Below, piece after piece: positions 1 through 9,664 of a stretch of DNA of 64,000 nucleotides; the first letter of the stretch is position 1; every line of letters starts with the position of its first letter. The position numbers and the translations under genes were made by a program. Origin of the DNA: Tenacibaculum ovolyticum DSM 18103 (lineage in GTDB: Bacteria > Bacteroidota > Bacteroidia > Flavobacteriales > Flavobacteriaceae); the NCBI RefSeq assembly GCF_000430545.1, contig NZ_AUMF01000009.1:62001-126000 (forward strand). The letters run 5' to 3'. Under the pieces are notes generated by a model, which saw only the letters and a list, made by a program, of their open reading frames with translations, was not told the origin of the DNA and made no database searches.

Positions 1-2
1 AC

Positions 3-620
3 TTAGGGATAGATGACAAATCTAAAACTAAAAATTTTGGCAATAAAGCAGGTATAAGTTTCAAAAGTAAAATAGATTTACTTTATGATATTAATGTTTT
101 ATCTCCGGAGGAACGCTTAAATATTGAATTACAAATGAATTTTAGAAATAAGTTTCTACACGATATTAATTGCGATACTTTTGTTGTAACGTTACAACAT
201 TTTGATAATGGAATAAAGAACAGGTTCTTTAAATTTTTAGACAATAAAGAGGCTTCTCAAGATGAAAATTCTTACAGAAAAGCTTATCAAAAATTATTTG
301 AGAATAACACTAAGGTTACTGAAAAGAAATTTAAAGAAAAAAGAGGTCAGATTATTAAAAATGGTGAGGTCATTAATTCTCTTATAGGAATAAGTAAACG
401 CTTATTTATATTATCTAATAAACCAATTCAGGAAGTAATTTTGGTGTTAGACAAAAGTGATTTAGAAAAACCTAAACAAGATGACACTTTAATTAAAATA
501 AGAAAAATCTGTGAAGACTACCCAAATAAGGTTCATTCAGATTCTGAATTAAAAATATTTAAAGATATAGTAGGAGATGCAATCAATAACAAAATTAATC
601 TAAAAAATTTATTGAGTTAA
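3..620 (+). CDS. Partial hypothetical protein, possibly HEPN-like (5' end outside window)
   Basis: The reading frame is open from base 3 with no stop before 620, so only the C-terminal 205 residues are visible. An ATG at 135 exists, but the residues before it (ending SPEERLNIELQ) read like a continuous helical protein, so I take the gene to start upstream of the window. An R-x4-H signature (RNKFLH, just after the ATG at 135) lies in a helical stretch and resembles the HEPN-fold motif of many RNases and toxin-like proteins. The rest is rich in Lys, Glu and Asn, with no family I recognise. It is convergent with thiF, leaving an 82-base spacer. The HEPN idea is tentative; the rest is unknown. 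Confidence 0.55.
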   Translation, partial: LGIDDKSKTKNFGNKAGISFKSKIDLLYDINVLSPEERLNIELQMNFRNKFLHDINCDTFVVTLQHFDNGIKNRFFKFLDNKEASQDENSYRKAYQKLFENNTKVTEKKFKEKRGQIIKNGEVINSLIGISKRLFILSNKPIQEVILVLDKSDLEKPKQDDTLIKIRKICEDYPNKVHSDSELKIFKDIVGDAINNKINLKNLLS

Positions 621-702
621 TTTGAAATTTATGCATTCTAATAAAAACGAAAAATACTTTTCTGTCTTGTAATAAGGCCTATAAAGAATGAATAAAAGAA
701 CT

Positions 703-1752
703 TCACATCCCTCCTTTTAAGTTTACGAAACTCATCCCTAAATTTTCGTCTTCTAAAAATGCTATAGCTCTCTTACTTCGCACACCTGATTTACAATATA
801 CTACGAGTGGTTTATCTGTTTTCAACTCTTTAAAACGTTGTTGTAATTCTCCTAAAGGAATATGTTGTCCGTTAATATGATTTTGTTCACGTTCCCAATT
901 TTCACGTACGTCTAATAAATTATACTTAGCTATATTATTTTGTAAATCATCAAGAGTAATTTCACTAGCTACAGCTTTTATACCACAGAAAAAGTCGTAA
1001 TCTTTTTCTAATTCAGTGATCTCTATATTTGCTGATTTTTCAAATTTCAATAGCATTTGACGCATACTTAAGGTATCATACATCAATAATTTATTTGCTA
1101 ACACCTCACCTATTTCTAAAATAATTTTAATCGCTTCGTTTGCTTGCAAGCTTCCTATAATTCCTGGTAACACACCTAAAACACCAATTTGTGAACAGTT
1201 TGGTGATTCATCTGATTTTGGTGGTGTTGGGTATAAACATCTGTACGTAGCACTTCCTTTATAATTAAAAACACTTACTTGTCCTTCAAATTTAAAGATG
1301 GCACCATACACCAATGGTTTGTTTGTTATTACCGCAGCATCATTTGTTAAGTATCTTGTGGAAAAATTATCACTTCCATCTACAATTACATCATATTTAT
1401 TGAATAATGAAATGGCATTTTTTCTCGTCAATTTTTCTTTATAAATAGAAAAATCTACAAACGGATTTAATTTTGATAAGCGTTTTGCTGCTGTTGCTGC
1501 TTTTGAAACGCCAATATCATCAATTGTGTATAAAATTTGACGTTGTAAGTTACTTTGATCAACTACATCATCATCTATAATTCCGATGTTTCCAATACCT
1601 GCTGCTGTTAAATATTGCAATACAGGGCAACCCAATCCACCAGCTCCTATAACCAAAACCTTCGCTTGTTTTAATTTTAATTGCCCTTTTTCTCCTATTT
1701 TATCTAAAATAAGATGACGGTTGTATTGTTTTTGTTCTTCGTTTGTTAACAT
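703..1752 (-). CDS. thiF: ThiF/MoeB-type adenylyltransferase with C-terminal rhodanese domain
   Basis: E1-like enzyme expected to adenylate the GlyGly C-terminus of ThiS and help load sulfur for thiazole synthesis. Residues 5-240 are the HesA/MoeB/ThiF fold: ATP loop GAGGLG (36-41), SNLQRQ (67-72), the DGSDNF segment (125-130) and the conserved Cys at 186 in PNCSQIGVLG. Residues 265-349 are a rhodanese domain with active Cys320 (VVYCKSGVRS). Two oddities are visible. The paired zinc cysteines of the family are each reduced to one (TYRC and FFCG). The rhodanese domain also stops at NLKGGM, a few residues short of the usual GGxxxW end. It is the last gene of the thiamine operon, 12 bases after the lipoprotein gene. 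Thiamine rather than molybdopterin use is inferred from context. Confidence 0.85.
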   Translation of the reverse strand: MLTNEEQKQYNRHLILDKIGEKGQLKLKQAKVLVIGAGGLGCPVLQYLTAAGIGNIGIIDDDVVDQSNLQRQILYTIDDIGVSKAATAAKRLSKLNPFVDFSIYKEKLTRKNAISLFNKYDVIVDGSDNFSTRYLTNDAAVITNKPLVYGAIFKFEGQVSVFNYKGSATYRCLYPTPPKSDESPNCSQIGVLGVLPGIIGSLQANEAIKIILEIGEVLANKLLMYDTLSMRQMLLKFEKSANIEITELEKDYDFFCGIKAVASEITLDDLQNNIAKYNLLDVRENWEREQNHINGQHIPLGELQQRFKELKTDKPLVVYCKSGVRSKRAIAFLEDENLGMSFVNLKGGM

Positions 1753-1764
1753 CTATAGAATAGT

Positions 1765-2424
1765 TTACTCTTTGTCTTTAAACTTAAATGTTTTTAATGT
1801 TTTCTCTAAAATTTCTTTTTGATTATCATCTACAAAAGACATGATTAGATTAATACTAAAACCATTACGAATGGTTGTAAAATATTTTTGCTTGATATTA
1901 ACCCCTGCATATTCTATACTAAGACTCATTACGTAAAAATTTTGTTTATTAATTTCTACTTCTTCAATTTCATTATCATAACCTTGGTATTCGATTTTCG
2001 ATTGTTTTAATAGCTTTTTTGCATTAAATAAATAATCAGCCCCTGTTTTTATACCTGGGGCAAAATCTAAATTTTCTACCAATAACATAAAACCAGGATT
2101 ATATTCAACCGCTGCACCAACTTCATGTTGAAATACTGTTAATAAATAAGCAGAATTAACTTCAGATGCCTTTACTATTGCTTCTAAATTTTTATCTTCT
2201 CCAATAACCACTTTTTTACCTATCTCTCTAATCTTATCTGTTTGCTCCTTTGTTTGAACAATCCAACCTGATGGTACTTCCATTTTAAAATCAAAGAAAG
2301 AATTGCTGTAGACATTATTTTCAACTTTTCCATAATCAAAATCTTTTTTATCTACTAGTTTAGTACATTGAGTACTTATTAAGCATGCCAATAATACTGT
2401 AATTAAGATGATTTTCTTTTTCAT
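1765..2424 (-). CDS. Putative lipoprotein/exported protein inside the thiamine operon
   Basis: A 219-residue protein with a hydrophobic N-terminus (residues 4-17) followed by Cys20. The lipobox is poor (STQC), so it may be a lipoprotein or a simply secreted protein. The body, with a FFDFKMEVPSGW start, alternating strands and a final helix (KEILEKTLKTFKF), resembles the PsbP/Mog1/DcrB-like fold used by many small exported proteins of unknown role. I recognise no catalytic motif. It lies between thiH and thiF with gaps of 23 and 12 bases and so is probably cotranscribed. A role in thiamine or precursor handling would be guilt by association only. Confidence 0.7.
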   Translation of the reverse strand: MKKKIILITVLLACLISTQCTKLVDKKDFDYGKVENNVYSNSFFDFKMEVPSGWIVQTKEQTDKIREIGKKVVIGEDKNLEAIVKASEVNSAYLLTVFQHEVGAAVEYNPGFMLLVENLDFAPGIKTGADYLFNAKKLLKQSKIEYQGYDNEIEEVEINKQNFYVMSLSIEYAGVNIKQKYFTTIRNGFSINLIMSFVDDNQKEILEKTLKTFKFKDKE

Positions 2425-2447
2425 AATTCTTTTTTTATTTTAATTCA

Positions 2448-3560
2448 CTAATTCTTAAAGGTTTCCCAATCCTTCCAAACCACTTCTAAACCTTGGTTTT
2501 TCAACATTTTAACAACTTCCTCTGTACTTCGTTCATCAGATATTTCAAATTGTTCTAACGATTGTGGTTCTACAACGTAACCTCCTGGATTTGTTTTAGA
2601 TTCCGCACTAATTGATGTGGCTCCTAAATTAACAATATTATTTCTAAAAACCTCGCTTTCTCTAGTTGACATTGACAATTCTACATCTTCATCAAATAAG
2701 CGAAAAGCACAAATTAATTGTACTAAATCAGCATCAGTCATTTCAACCTTTGGTTCTAGTCCACCTGAATGTGGTCGTAACCTTGGAAATGAAATAGAAT
2801 ACTTTGTTTTCCAATATGTTTTTTGTAAATATTTTAAATGCAATGCTGTAAAAAAACTATCGGCGCGCCAATCTTCTAATCCGAATAAAGCACCCAATCC
2901 TATTTTATGAATTCCTGCTTTCCCTAACCTATCTGGTGTATCTAAACGATAATTAAAATTAGATTTTTTTCCCTTCGGATGATGTTTCTTATACTCTTCT
3001 CTATGATACGTTTCTTGATATACCAATACTGCATACAACCCTGCTTCAATTAATGATTCGTATTCATCCTGATCTAAAGGTTGCACTTCAATCGTAACAT
3101 TTGAAAATTGAGAACGAATTAATTCGATTGCATTTTTTATATATGCAACACCAACTGTTCTATTAGCTTCACCTGTGACTAACAAAATATGATCATACCC
3201 TTTTTCTTTTAAAAAAGCGACTTCTTTTAATATTTCAGTATCAGTTAAAGTACGTCTAGGTATTTTATTCGTCATACTAAAACCACAATATGTACAGATA
3301 TTCTGGCATTCATTACTTAAATACATTGGCGCATACATTTGTATGGTATTACCAAATCGTTTTTTAGTAAGCAAACTGCTCTTCTGTGCCATTTGCTCGA
3401 TATATGGTCGAGCTGCTGGAGATATTAATGCCTTAAAATCTTCTAAATCAAGTTTATCTTTTGATAAAGCAAGCTCAACCTGAACAGTAGTTTTGTGAAA
3501 AATACTTTTTAAGGTATCATCCCAATTATAAGTATCAAAAAAATCTTTAAAATTACTCAT
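2448..3560 (-). CDS. thiH: 2-iminoacetate synthase (tyrosine lyase)
   Basis: Radical-SAM enzyme that splits tyrosine into dehydroglycine (2-iminoacetate) and p-cresol, giving the C-N unit of the thiazole ring. The CxxxCxxC cluster motif is at Cys85, Cys89 and Cys92 (CQNICTYC), followed by the barrel and the conserved RLRPHSGG and SMSTRES segments. Its 370 residues are normal for ThiH. ThiH rather than the oxygen-dependent glycine oxidase ThiO suggests a route that works without oxygen. It starts 3 bases after the thiG stop, consistent with coupled translation and a ThiG-ThiH complex. Confidence 0.96.
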   Translation of the reverse strand: MSNFKDFFDTYNWDDTLKSIFHKTTVQVELALSKDKLDLEDFKALISPAARPYIEQMAQKSSLLTKKRFGNTIQMYAPMYLSNECQNICTYCGFSMTNKIPRRTLTDTEILKEVAFLKEKGYDHILLVTGEANRTVGVAYIKNAIELIRSQFSNVTIEVQPLDQDEYESLIEAGLYAVLVYQETYHREEYKKHHPKGKKSNFNYRLDTPDRLGKAGIHKIGLGALFGLEDWRADSFFTALHLKYLQKTYWKTKYSISFPRLRPHSGGLEPKVEMTDADLVQLICAFRLFDEDVELSMSTRESEVFRNNIVNLGATSISAESKTNPGGYVVEPQSLEQFEISDERSTEEVVKMLKNQGLEVVWKDWETFKN

Positions 3561-3563
3561 TGT

Positions 3564-4334
3564 TTAATTTAAAAACGATGTTAACGGACTACTTGCTTCT
3601 GCCTCTTGTCTTATCGGTGCTAGTTTTGCTTCATACGCCATTCTACCAGCTTCTACTGCCATTTTAAACGCTTTTGCCATTGCTACTGGATTTTGAGATA
3701 CTGCAATAGCAGTATTTACCAATACAGCATCGGCTCCTAACTCCATTGCATAAGCTGCATGAGATGGTGCTCCAATACCTGCATCTACAATTACAGGAAC
3801 ATTAGATTGTTCTATAATTATTTCTAAAAAATCTTGTGTTTTTAATCCTTTATTACTTCCTATTGGCGCACCTAATGGCATTACACATTGTATTCCTACC
3901 TCTTCTAATCGCTTACATAAAACAGGGTCGGCATGAATATAAGGCATTACTACAAATCCTAATTTCACCAATTCTTCTGCCGCTTTTAAAGTTTCAATAG
4001 GATCGGGTAATAAATACCTAGGATCGGGATGTATTTCTAATTTTACCCAATTAGTTTCCAATGCTTCTCTTGATAATTCTGCTGCAAAAATTGCTTCTTT
4101 TGCTGTTCGAACACCCGATGTATTGGGTAATAAATTAATATGAGCATGATTTAAATGTGTTAAAATATCATCTTCTTTATTTTGAACATCTACTCTTTTT
4201 AAAGCTACAGTTATTAATTCACTTTCTGAAACTAGGAGTGCTTCTTTCATTAAAATTGAAGAACTAAATTTTCCTGTTCCTGTGAATAAACGCGATGTAA
4301 ATTCTTTATCTGCTATTTTTAATATATTATTCAT
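3564..4334 (-). CDS. thiG: Thiazole synthase
   Basis: Condenses deoxyxylulose-5-phosphate, dehydroglycine and ThiS-thiocarboxylate sulfur to form the thiazole phosphate. The protein is a 256-residue TIM barrel. The Schiff-base lysine is Lys96 in [10 protein letters not shown], and phosphate-binding loops are seen in [14 protein letters not shown] and [10 protein letters not shown]. The family hallmark [14 protein letters not shown] is present. It is flanked by thiH (3-base gap) and thiE; the 93-base thiE-thiG spacer contains a palindromic repeat. Confidence 0.97.
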   Translation of the reverse strand: MNNILKIADKEFTSRLFTGTGKFSSSILMKEALLVSESELITVALKRVDVQNKEDDILTHLNHAHINLLPNTSGVRTAKEAIFAAELSREALETNWVKLEIHPDPRYLLPDPIETLKAAEELVKLGFVVMPYIHADPVLCKRLEEVGIQCVMPLGAPIGSNKGLKTQDFLEIIIEQSNVPVIVDAGIGAPSHAAYAMELGADAVLVNTAIAVSQNPVAMAKAFKMAVEAGRMAYEAKLAPIRQEAEASSPLTSFLN

Positions 4335-4351
4335 CTTATTTCTTGTTAGGT

Positions 4352-4421
4352 TGATCGTAGTCGAGTCTTTTTAAATAATTTATGAAGCTAAAAAACCTTT
4401 CGACTGCGCTCGAGGAGACAC
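4352..4421. repeat. REP-like palindromic repeat in the thiE-thiG spacer
   Basis: The spacer contains CGTAGTCGAGTC and, about 35 bases later, TTTCGACTGCGCTCGAGGAG, which fold back around the CGACT/CTCGAG cores. The same cores recur at 5847-5871 and near 6794-6803, so I read it as a dispersed intergenic repeat and not as an operon-specific signal. Confidence 0.6.
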
Positions 4422-4427
4422 AAAAAA

Positions 4428-5075
4428 CTACTTGTCATCCATTTTGTATACTTGCTCTTGCATACTTGGTGTATTTAAAATTTTATGAAAAACAGGAATA
4501 CTAGTAAAATCTTTTGTTATTACACCCGATGCAGCTACACCGTAAACCTTTGTTTTTAAAACATCTGTAACATTATCTAAAGTAATACCTCCAATAGCTA
4601 TTATTGGCGTTTCTGTTTGTAATTCTTTAACAATCTGCTGGTATCCTTCAACTCCTAAAACTGGACTTAAATTCTTTTTAGTTTCAGTAAATTGAAAAGG
4701 GCCTAAACCAATATAATCAACTTTCTTTTCTAGTAATTTTTTACAATCTTCTAAAGTATTGGCTGTTCCCCCAACTGAATAGAATTTACCTAAATAAGCA
4801 CGTACTTTTATGGGACAAGCATCACTTTTTCCTAAATGAACGCCGTCTGCATTTACTTCTTTAGCTACTTTATAGTAATCGTTTATAATTAAACGGGTTT
4901 GAAAGTGCCCTGTTATTTCTCTTGCTTTTTTTGCCGTTTCTAAAATCGTTTTAGGATCAAAACCTTTTAATCGTAATTGTACCCATTCGGCTCCAGATGC
5001 ACAAGCATTTTGAATATTATCTAAATGTTCTTGTGCTGTTTTACCTTGTGTTATATAATGTAATTTACTTATCAT
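4428..5075 (-). CDS. thiE: Thiamine-phosphate synthase
   Basis: Couples HMP-PP with thiazole phosphate to give thiamine phosphate. The protein is a 215-residue TIM barrel with the family signatures EWVQLRLKG (30-38), LIINDYY, GVHLGKSD, YIGLGPFQFTETK (diphosphate-binding) and IIAIGGITLDNV. All main substrate-contacting segments are present, so this is the better candidate for the true synthase, compared with the second ThiE/TenI-like gene at 5985. It abuts thiD (1-base gap). Confidence 0.95.
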   Translation of the reverse strand: MISKLHYITQGKTAQEHLDNIQNACASGAEWVQLRLKGFDPKTILETAKKAREITGHFQTRLIINDYYKVAKEVNADGVHLGKSDACPIKVRAYLGKFYSVGGTANTLEDCKKLLEKKVDYIGLGPFQFTETKKNLSPVLGVEGYQQIVKELQTETPIIAIGGITLDNVTDVLKTKVYGVAASGVITKDFTSIPVFHKILNTPSMQEQVYKMDDK

Positions 5076-5076
5076 T

Positions 5077-5925
5077 TTATTTATAATTATGGGTTCCTAA
5101 AAGTGATTCGTTTGAATTTAAAAATTGTTCGGTATACCTTTTTGTATTTTTACAAGCATCTTCTAAAGAAAGCTCTAATGCTAAATTAGCTGCCAATGTT
5201 GATGATAAAACACATCCACTACCATGTTTCTCAAAAACAGTATCGGATATAGGCGGAATATTCATTTTTACTATCTTACTATAGTATACTTCATCCCATC
5301 CTTTTTTATCTGTTCTATGACCTCCTTTTAAATAAACATTTGTTTTTTCTGAAATAAAGGCTATAGTTTCTTCTATATCCTTATCTGGAAATAACGCTTT
5401 TATTTCGTTGTAATTTGGTGTTATAAAATCACAATTATCTAATACTTGTTCGAGTGTTTTTAAATTTTGATTTGTATGAAATTCAAATCCTGCACTTGCT
5501 TTTAAAATTGGATCTACTACAATTTGTATTGTTGGATTTAATTTTCTCAACGTTTGAATTATAGCTAACAAAACATTCCAAGATTGAATAATTCCTATTT
5601 TTACTACTGAGATAGGAAAACGTTCAAACAATGTTTCAATTTGTGCTATAATTATTTGTTCATCTATCCAAACACAATTTTTAAAATCAACATCATTTTG
5701 AACAGTAACCGCAGTACATACCGACACACCGTATAAACCATGTGCCTCAAATGTTTTAATATCTGAAGTAATTCCTGCTCCGCTTGACGGATCTAAACCT
5801 GCAATGGTTAGTATGTAATTTTTAGTATTCAAATTATTTTTATTTAGTTCTCGACTGCGCTTAAACTGATAATTACATTTTAATTTTCTGAATAACTTAG
5901 TTTTATAAACATATTCTCGATACAT
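5077..5925 (-). CDS. thiD: Hydroxymethylpyrimidine/phosphomethylpyrimidine kinase (start uncertain)
   Basis: Phosphorylates HMP and HMP-P for thiamine synthesis. Ribokinase-like fold: YILTIAGLDPSSGAGI opens the core, VVDPILKAS is in the middle, LKGGH follows, and HGSGCVLSSTLAANLA is the ATP/catalytic loop. The first ATG (5925) lies inside an intergenic repeat, and residues 1-27 are encoded by repeat DNA that has no counterpart in ThiD. No other Met precedes the conserved core. A TTG at 5832 (Leu32, seven codons before AGLDP) is the likely ancestral start. Either translation starts in the repeat, giving a tagged ThiD, or TTG is used. The enzyme assignment is firm and the N-terminus is not. Confidence 0.9.
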   Translation of the reverse strand: MYREYVYKTKLFRKLKCNYQFKRSRELNKNNLNTKNYILTIAGLDPSSGAGITSDIKTFEAHGLYGVSVCTAVTVQNDVDFKNCVWIDEQIIIAQIETLFERFPISVVKIGIIQSWNVLLAIIQTLRKLNPTIQIVVDPILKASAGFEFHTNQNLKTLEQVLDNCDFITPNYNEIKALFPDKDIEETIAFISEKTNVYLKGGHRTDKKGWDEVYYSKIVKMNIPPISDTVFEKHGSGCVLSSTLAANLALELSLEDACKNTKRYTEQFLNSNESLLGTHNYK

Positions 5926-5967
5926 TTTTATTCCGTTATCATTTCATAAAAACACTCGAACTGACAG
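5847..5967. repeat. Composite palindromic repeat covering the apparent thiD start
   Basis: Two blocks can be seen: TTCTCGACTGCGCTTAAACT (from 5848) and a second unit from ATTCTCGATACATTTTTATT (5913) to CACTCGAACTGACAG (5953-5967). The second is the reverse-complement relative of 6724-6772, sharing TTCTCGATA, the TTATT/CGTT centre, CATAAA and CACTCGAAC. It contains the ATG at 5925. Confidence 0.65.
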
Positions 5968-5984
5968 CTAGAATTTTCTTTTAA

Positions 5985-6581
5985 TCAAACTAAGGAATCA
6001 AACTTATCTTTTATCTTCTTAAAACTCTCTACAGGATTTTCTGTATTCCAAACACCTCCTAATACTCCAATACCTTTATAACCTAGTTGAATGGTTTCAG
6101 CTATGGTTTCTATATTAATTCCTCCCATTCCAACAATTGGTTTATCAATATTTGTTACATTAAAACCTCTTCCTTCATATCCTTCTTTTGAAATAGATGA
6201 AAAAACTGGACTTAATAAATGATAATCAAATTCGATATCGCAAGCGGCTAATTCTTCTGGTTCATGAAAAGAACTACTCATTGTTTTTCCTAACATATTT
6301 AATCCTATAAAATATCGACTTCCGTTTTCTAAAGCATCTCGTCTTTTTTGTTCTTGAAAATGGATTCCTTTTAAATTGAATTCATTTGTTAATTCATGAA
6401 AATAATGAACAACTATTTTAGTGTGATGTTTCTCTGATATTTGATTTAAATAAGATACATGTTCTTCATAACTCTTAAATGGTTTTCTAAGATGATAATA
6501 TGCTAATCCTGCTTCAAATAATTGGTGTAGAATTACAATTTCGTTTTCTACATCTTTTTCTGGGGCAATAAGTACAATCAT
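5985..6581 (-). CDS. tenI: Second ThiE/TenI-family protein
   Basis: A 198-residue TIM-barrel protein of the thiamine-phosphate-synthase/TenI superfamily: YYHLRKPFKSYEEH replaces the VQLR strand, and GIHFQEQKR, YHLLSPVFSSISKEGYEGRGF and IVGMGGINIETI are the phosphate-site loops. TenI of Bacillus is a thiazole tautomerase; the shift from QLR to HLR and the SPVFSS loop fit the TenI/ThiE2 group better than ThiE. A tautomerase role or a second coupling enzyme are both possible. It lies between thiD and thiC, with repeat elements in both flanking spacers. The symbol is by family. Confidence 0.75.
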   Translation of the reverse strand: MIVLIAPEKDVENEIVILHQLFEAGLAYYHLRKPFKSYEEHVSYLNQISEKHHTKIVVHYFHELTNEFNLKGIHFQEQKRRDALENGSRYFIGLNMLGKTMSSSFHEPEELAACDIEFDYHLLSPVFSSISKEGYEGRGFNVTNIDKPIVGMGGINIETIAETIQLGYKGIGVLGGVWNTENPVESFKKIKDKFDSLV

Positions 6582-6689
6582 ATTAGTTTGATTTTAATAG
6601 CTATTAATTTTATACAAAAATAATCTAATTTATTATTGAAATGCTAGATTACTTCGTCGTTTCCTCCTCGTAATAACAGGTGTTTTTTT

Positions 6690-6830
6690 AGGTTAGGGAT
6701 TGTAGTGGCATCCTTTTGCTGTCTGTTCGAGTGAATTTATGTAGTAAAACGAAATAAATTTATATCGAGAACAAGCAAAAGATATAACGGAAAGCTCGAC
6801 TACGCCTTTTTTTTAAAGGCGTAGGAACCT
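6690..6830. repeat. Nested inverted-repeat element between tenI-like gene and thiC
   Basis: Outer arms: GGATTGTAGTGGCATCCTTT and GCAAAAGATATAACGGAAAG, pairing through CCTTTTGCT and AGCAAAAG. Inside their loop sits a second palindrome, TGTTCGAGTGAATTTAT (from 6723) against ATAAATTTATATCGAGAACA (to 6773). After it comes CTCGACTACGCC and a perfect palindrome CTACGCCTTT/AAAGGCGTAG (6800-6824). I read this as a dispersed repeat, possibly one repeat inserted into another. It fills most of the 259-base gap; I see no gene there. Confidence 0.65.
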
Positions 6831-6840
6831 CCTAATTATT

Positions 6841-8935
<2,095 letters not shown>

Positions 8936-8971
8936 ATTTATATAATATTACTGTAAACCGAATGGTAGTAA

Positions 8972-8989
8972 CTCGATATAATTTTATCG
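8972..8989 (-). promoter_or_regulatory. Short palindrome between TPP aptamer and thiS
   Basis: The minus strand reads TCGATAAAATTATATCGA, a 6-bp stem immediately 3' of the aptamer. It has no T-run, so it is not a classical terminator. It could be part of the riboswitch expression platform, or a remnant of the CGA-rich repeats found elsewhere in this operon. Confidence 0.35.
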
Positions 8990-8992
8990 AAG

Positions 8993-9075
8993 ATAACTTT
9001 TCCCTACGCTGGTATTAACCAAATCAGGTTCTAAGGATTTTTCTCAAACTAATTTAATAGCTACTCCTAAAGTTT
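8993..9075 (-). promoter_or_regulatory. TPP riboswitch (THI-box)
   Basis: On the minus strand the aptamer core is clear: TTTAGGAGTAGCT, then TTTGAGAAA, AGAACCTGAT, and GGTTAATACCAGCGTAGGGA, which match the TPP-aptamer consensus in order and spacing. P1 can form between AACTTT at the 5' side and AAAGTT at the 3' side (8995-9000). It lies directly upstream of thiS and should turn down the whole thiamine operon when thiamine pyrophosphate is abundant. No terminator follows, so control is probably at translation. Confidence 0.93.
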
Positions 9076-9081
9076 ACGAGA

Positions 9082-9110
9082 CAAATGTATTCTTATTTTT
9101 TAAAAAACAA
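9082..9110 (-). promoter_or_regulatory. Promoter of the thiamine operon
   Basis: The minus strand shows TACATTTG (9082-9089), an exact TANNTTTG Bacteroidota -7 box, with TTG (9108-9110) 18 bases upstream as the -33 element. Transcription would begin close to the 5' edge of the TPP aptamer. Confidence 0.7.
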
Positions 9111-9114
9111 GTTT

Positions 9115-9605
9115 TTTATTCTTATTTTTTAATATTCCTTCTCAATTATCAATCGCTTATACCTGAAAAACAAACGATTAAAACCTTTTTATCTAAACAA
9201 CTATTTTTTAATTATACATTTAACATATAAAGTGAAGACATATAAATGGTGGAATGAAATCCACTTATAAACGTTTTTCTATAAGTTAAATTATAGAATA
9301 CGCGAACCAAAAAGCCTTATGAGTAGGTAAACTAACCAAACTTATTATAAATACTGAAACATAAGCAAAAAAGAAACATTTGAAGATGGATTGACTGCTT
9401 ACCTCTCTAATAGCAGAAAGTCGTAAAGTATTTAATGAAGCATTAAACGGATTGTAAACGTGATTTACACATCAAGTATAAGTTACCGTTTTAAGTGCGT
9501 TGCTTCAACATCTCCTTCTAAGGTTACTTGGTAAGCATCTTTTGAGATTTATCTTCCCTAAAATGATAAGTCTCAAATTAATTATACTAAATATATTTAG
9601 TGTAA
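9115..9605. other. Gene-free structured region, unexplained
   Basis: About 500 bases hold no convincing reading frame on either strand. Several hairpins are visible: GTGGAATGAAATCCAC (9249-9264) and TTCTATAAGTTAAATTATAGAA (9277-9298, 8-bp perfect stem). They are followed by a segment reading GCGAACC, then GAGTAGGTAAACTAACC, which loosely recalls domain I of group II introns. I found no domain V and no reverse transcriptase. It could be a decayed intron or mobile element, or an ncRNA. Nothing here is assigned with confidence. Confidence 0.25.
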
Positions 9606-9610
9606 TTAAT

Positions 9611-9645
9611 AAAGCCTGTCCTTTTGACTAAAAGAACAGGCTTTA
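9611..9645 (-). terminator. Terminator after the arginase gene
   Basis: AAAGCCTGTC and GACAGGCTTT-type arms (AAAGCCTGTCCTTTT / AAAAGAACAGGCTTT) form a stem of about 14 bp with A/T runs on both sides. It lies 20 bases beyond the arginase stop and can work in both directions. Confidence 0.8.
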
Positions 9646-9664
9646 TTTATATAAAAATATTTTT

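Noticed and set aside
9115-9605. 6S RNA, RNase P RNA or tmRNA gene
   Set aside because: No recognisable conserved core of these RNAs (e.g. a tmRNA tRNA-like end or RNase P P4 region) could be found by eye.
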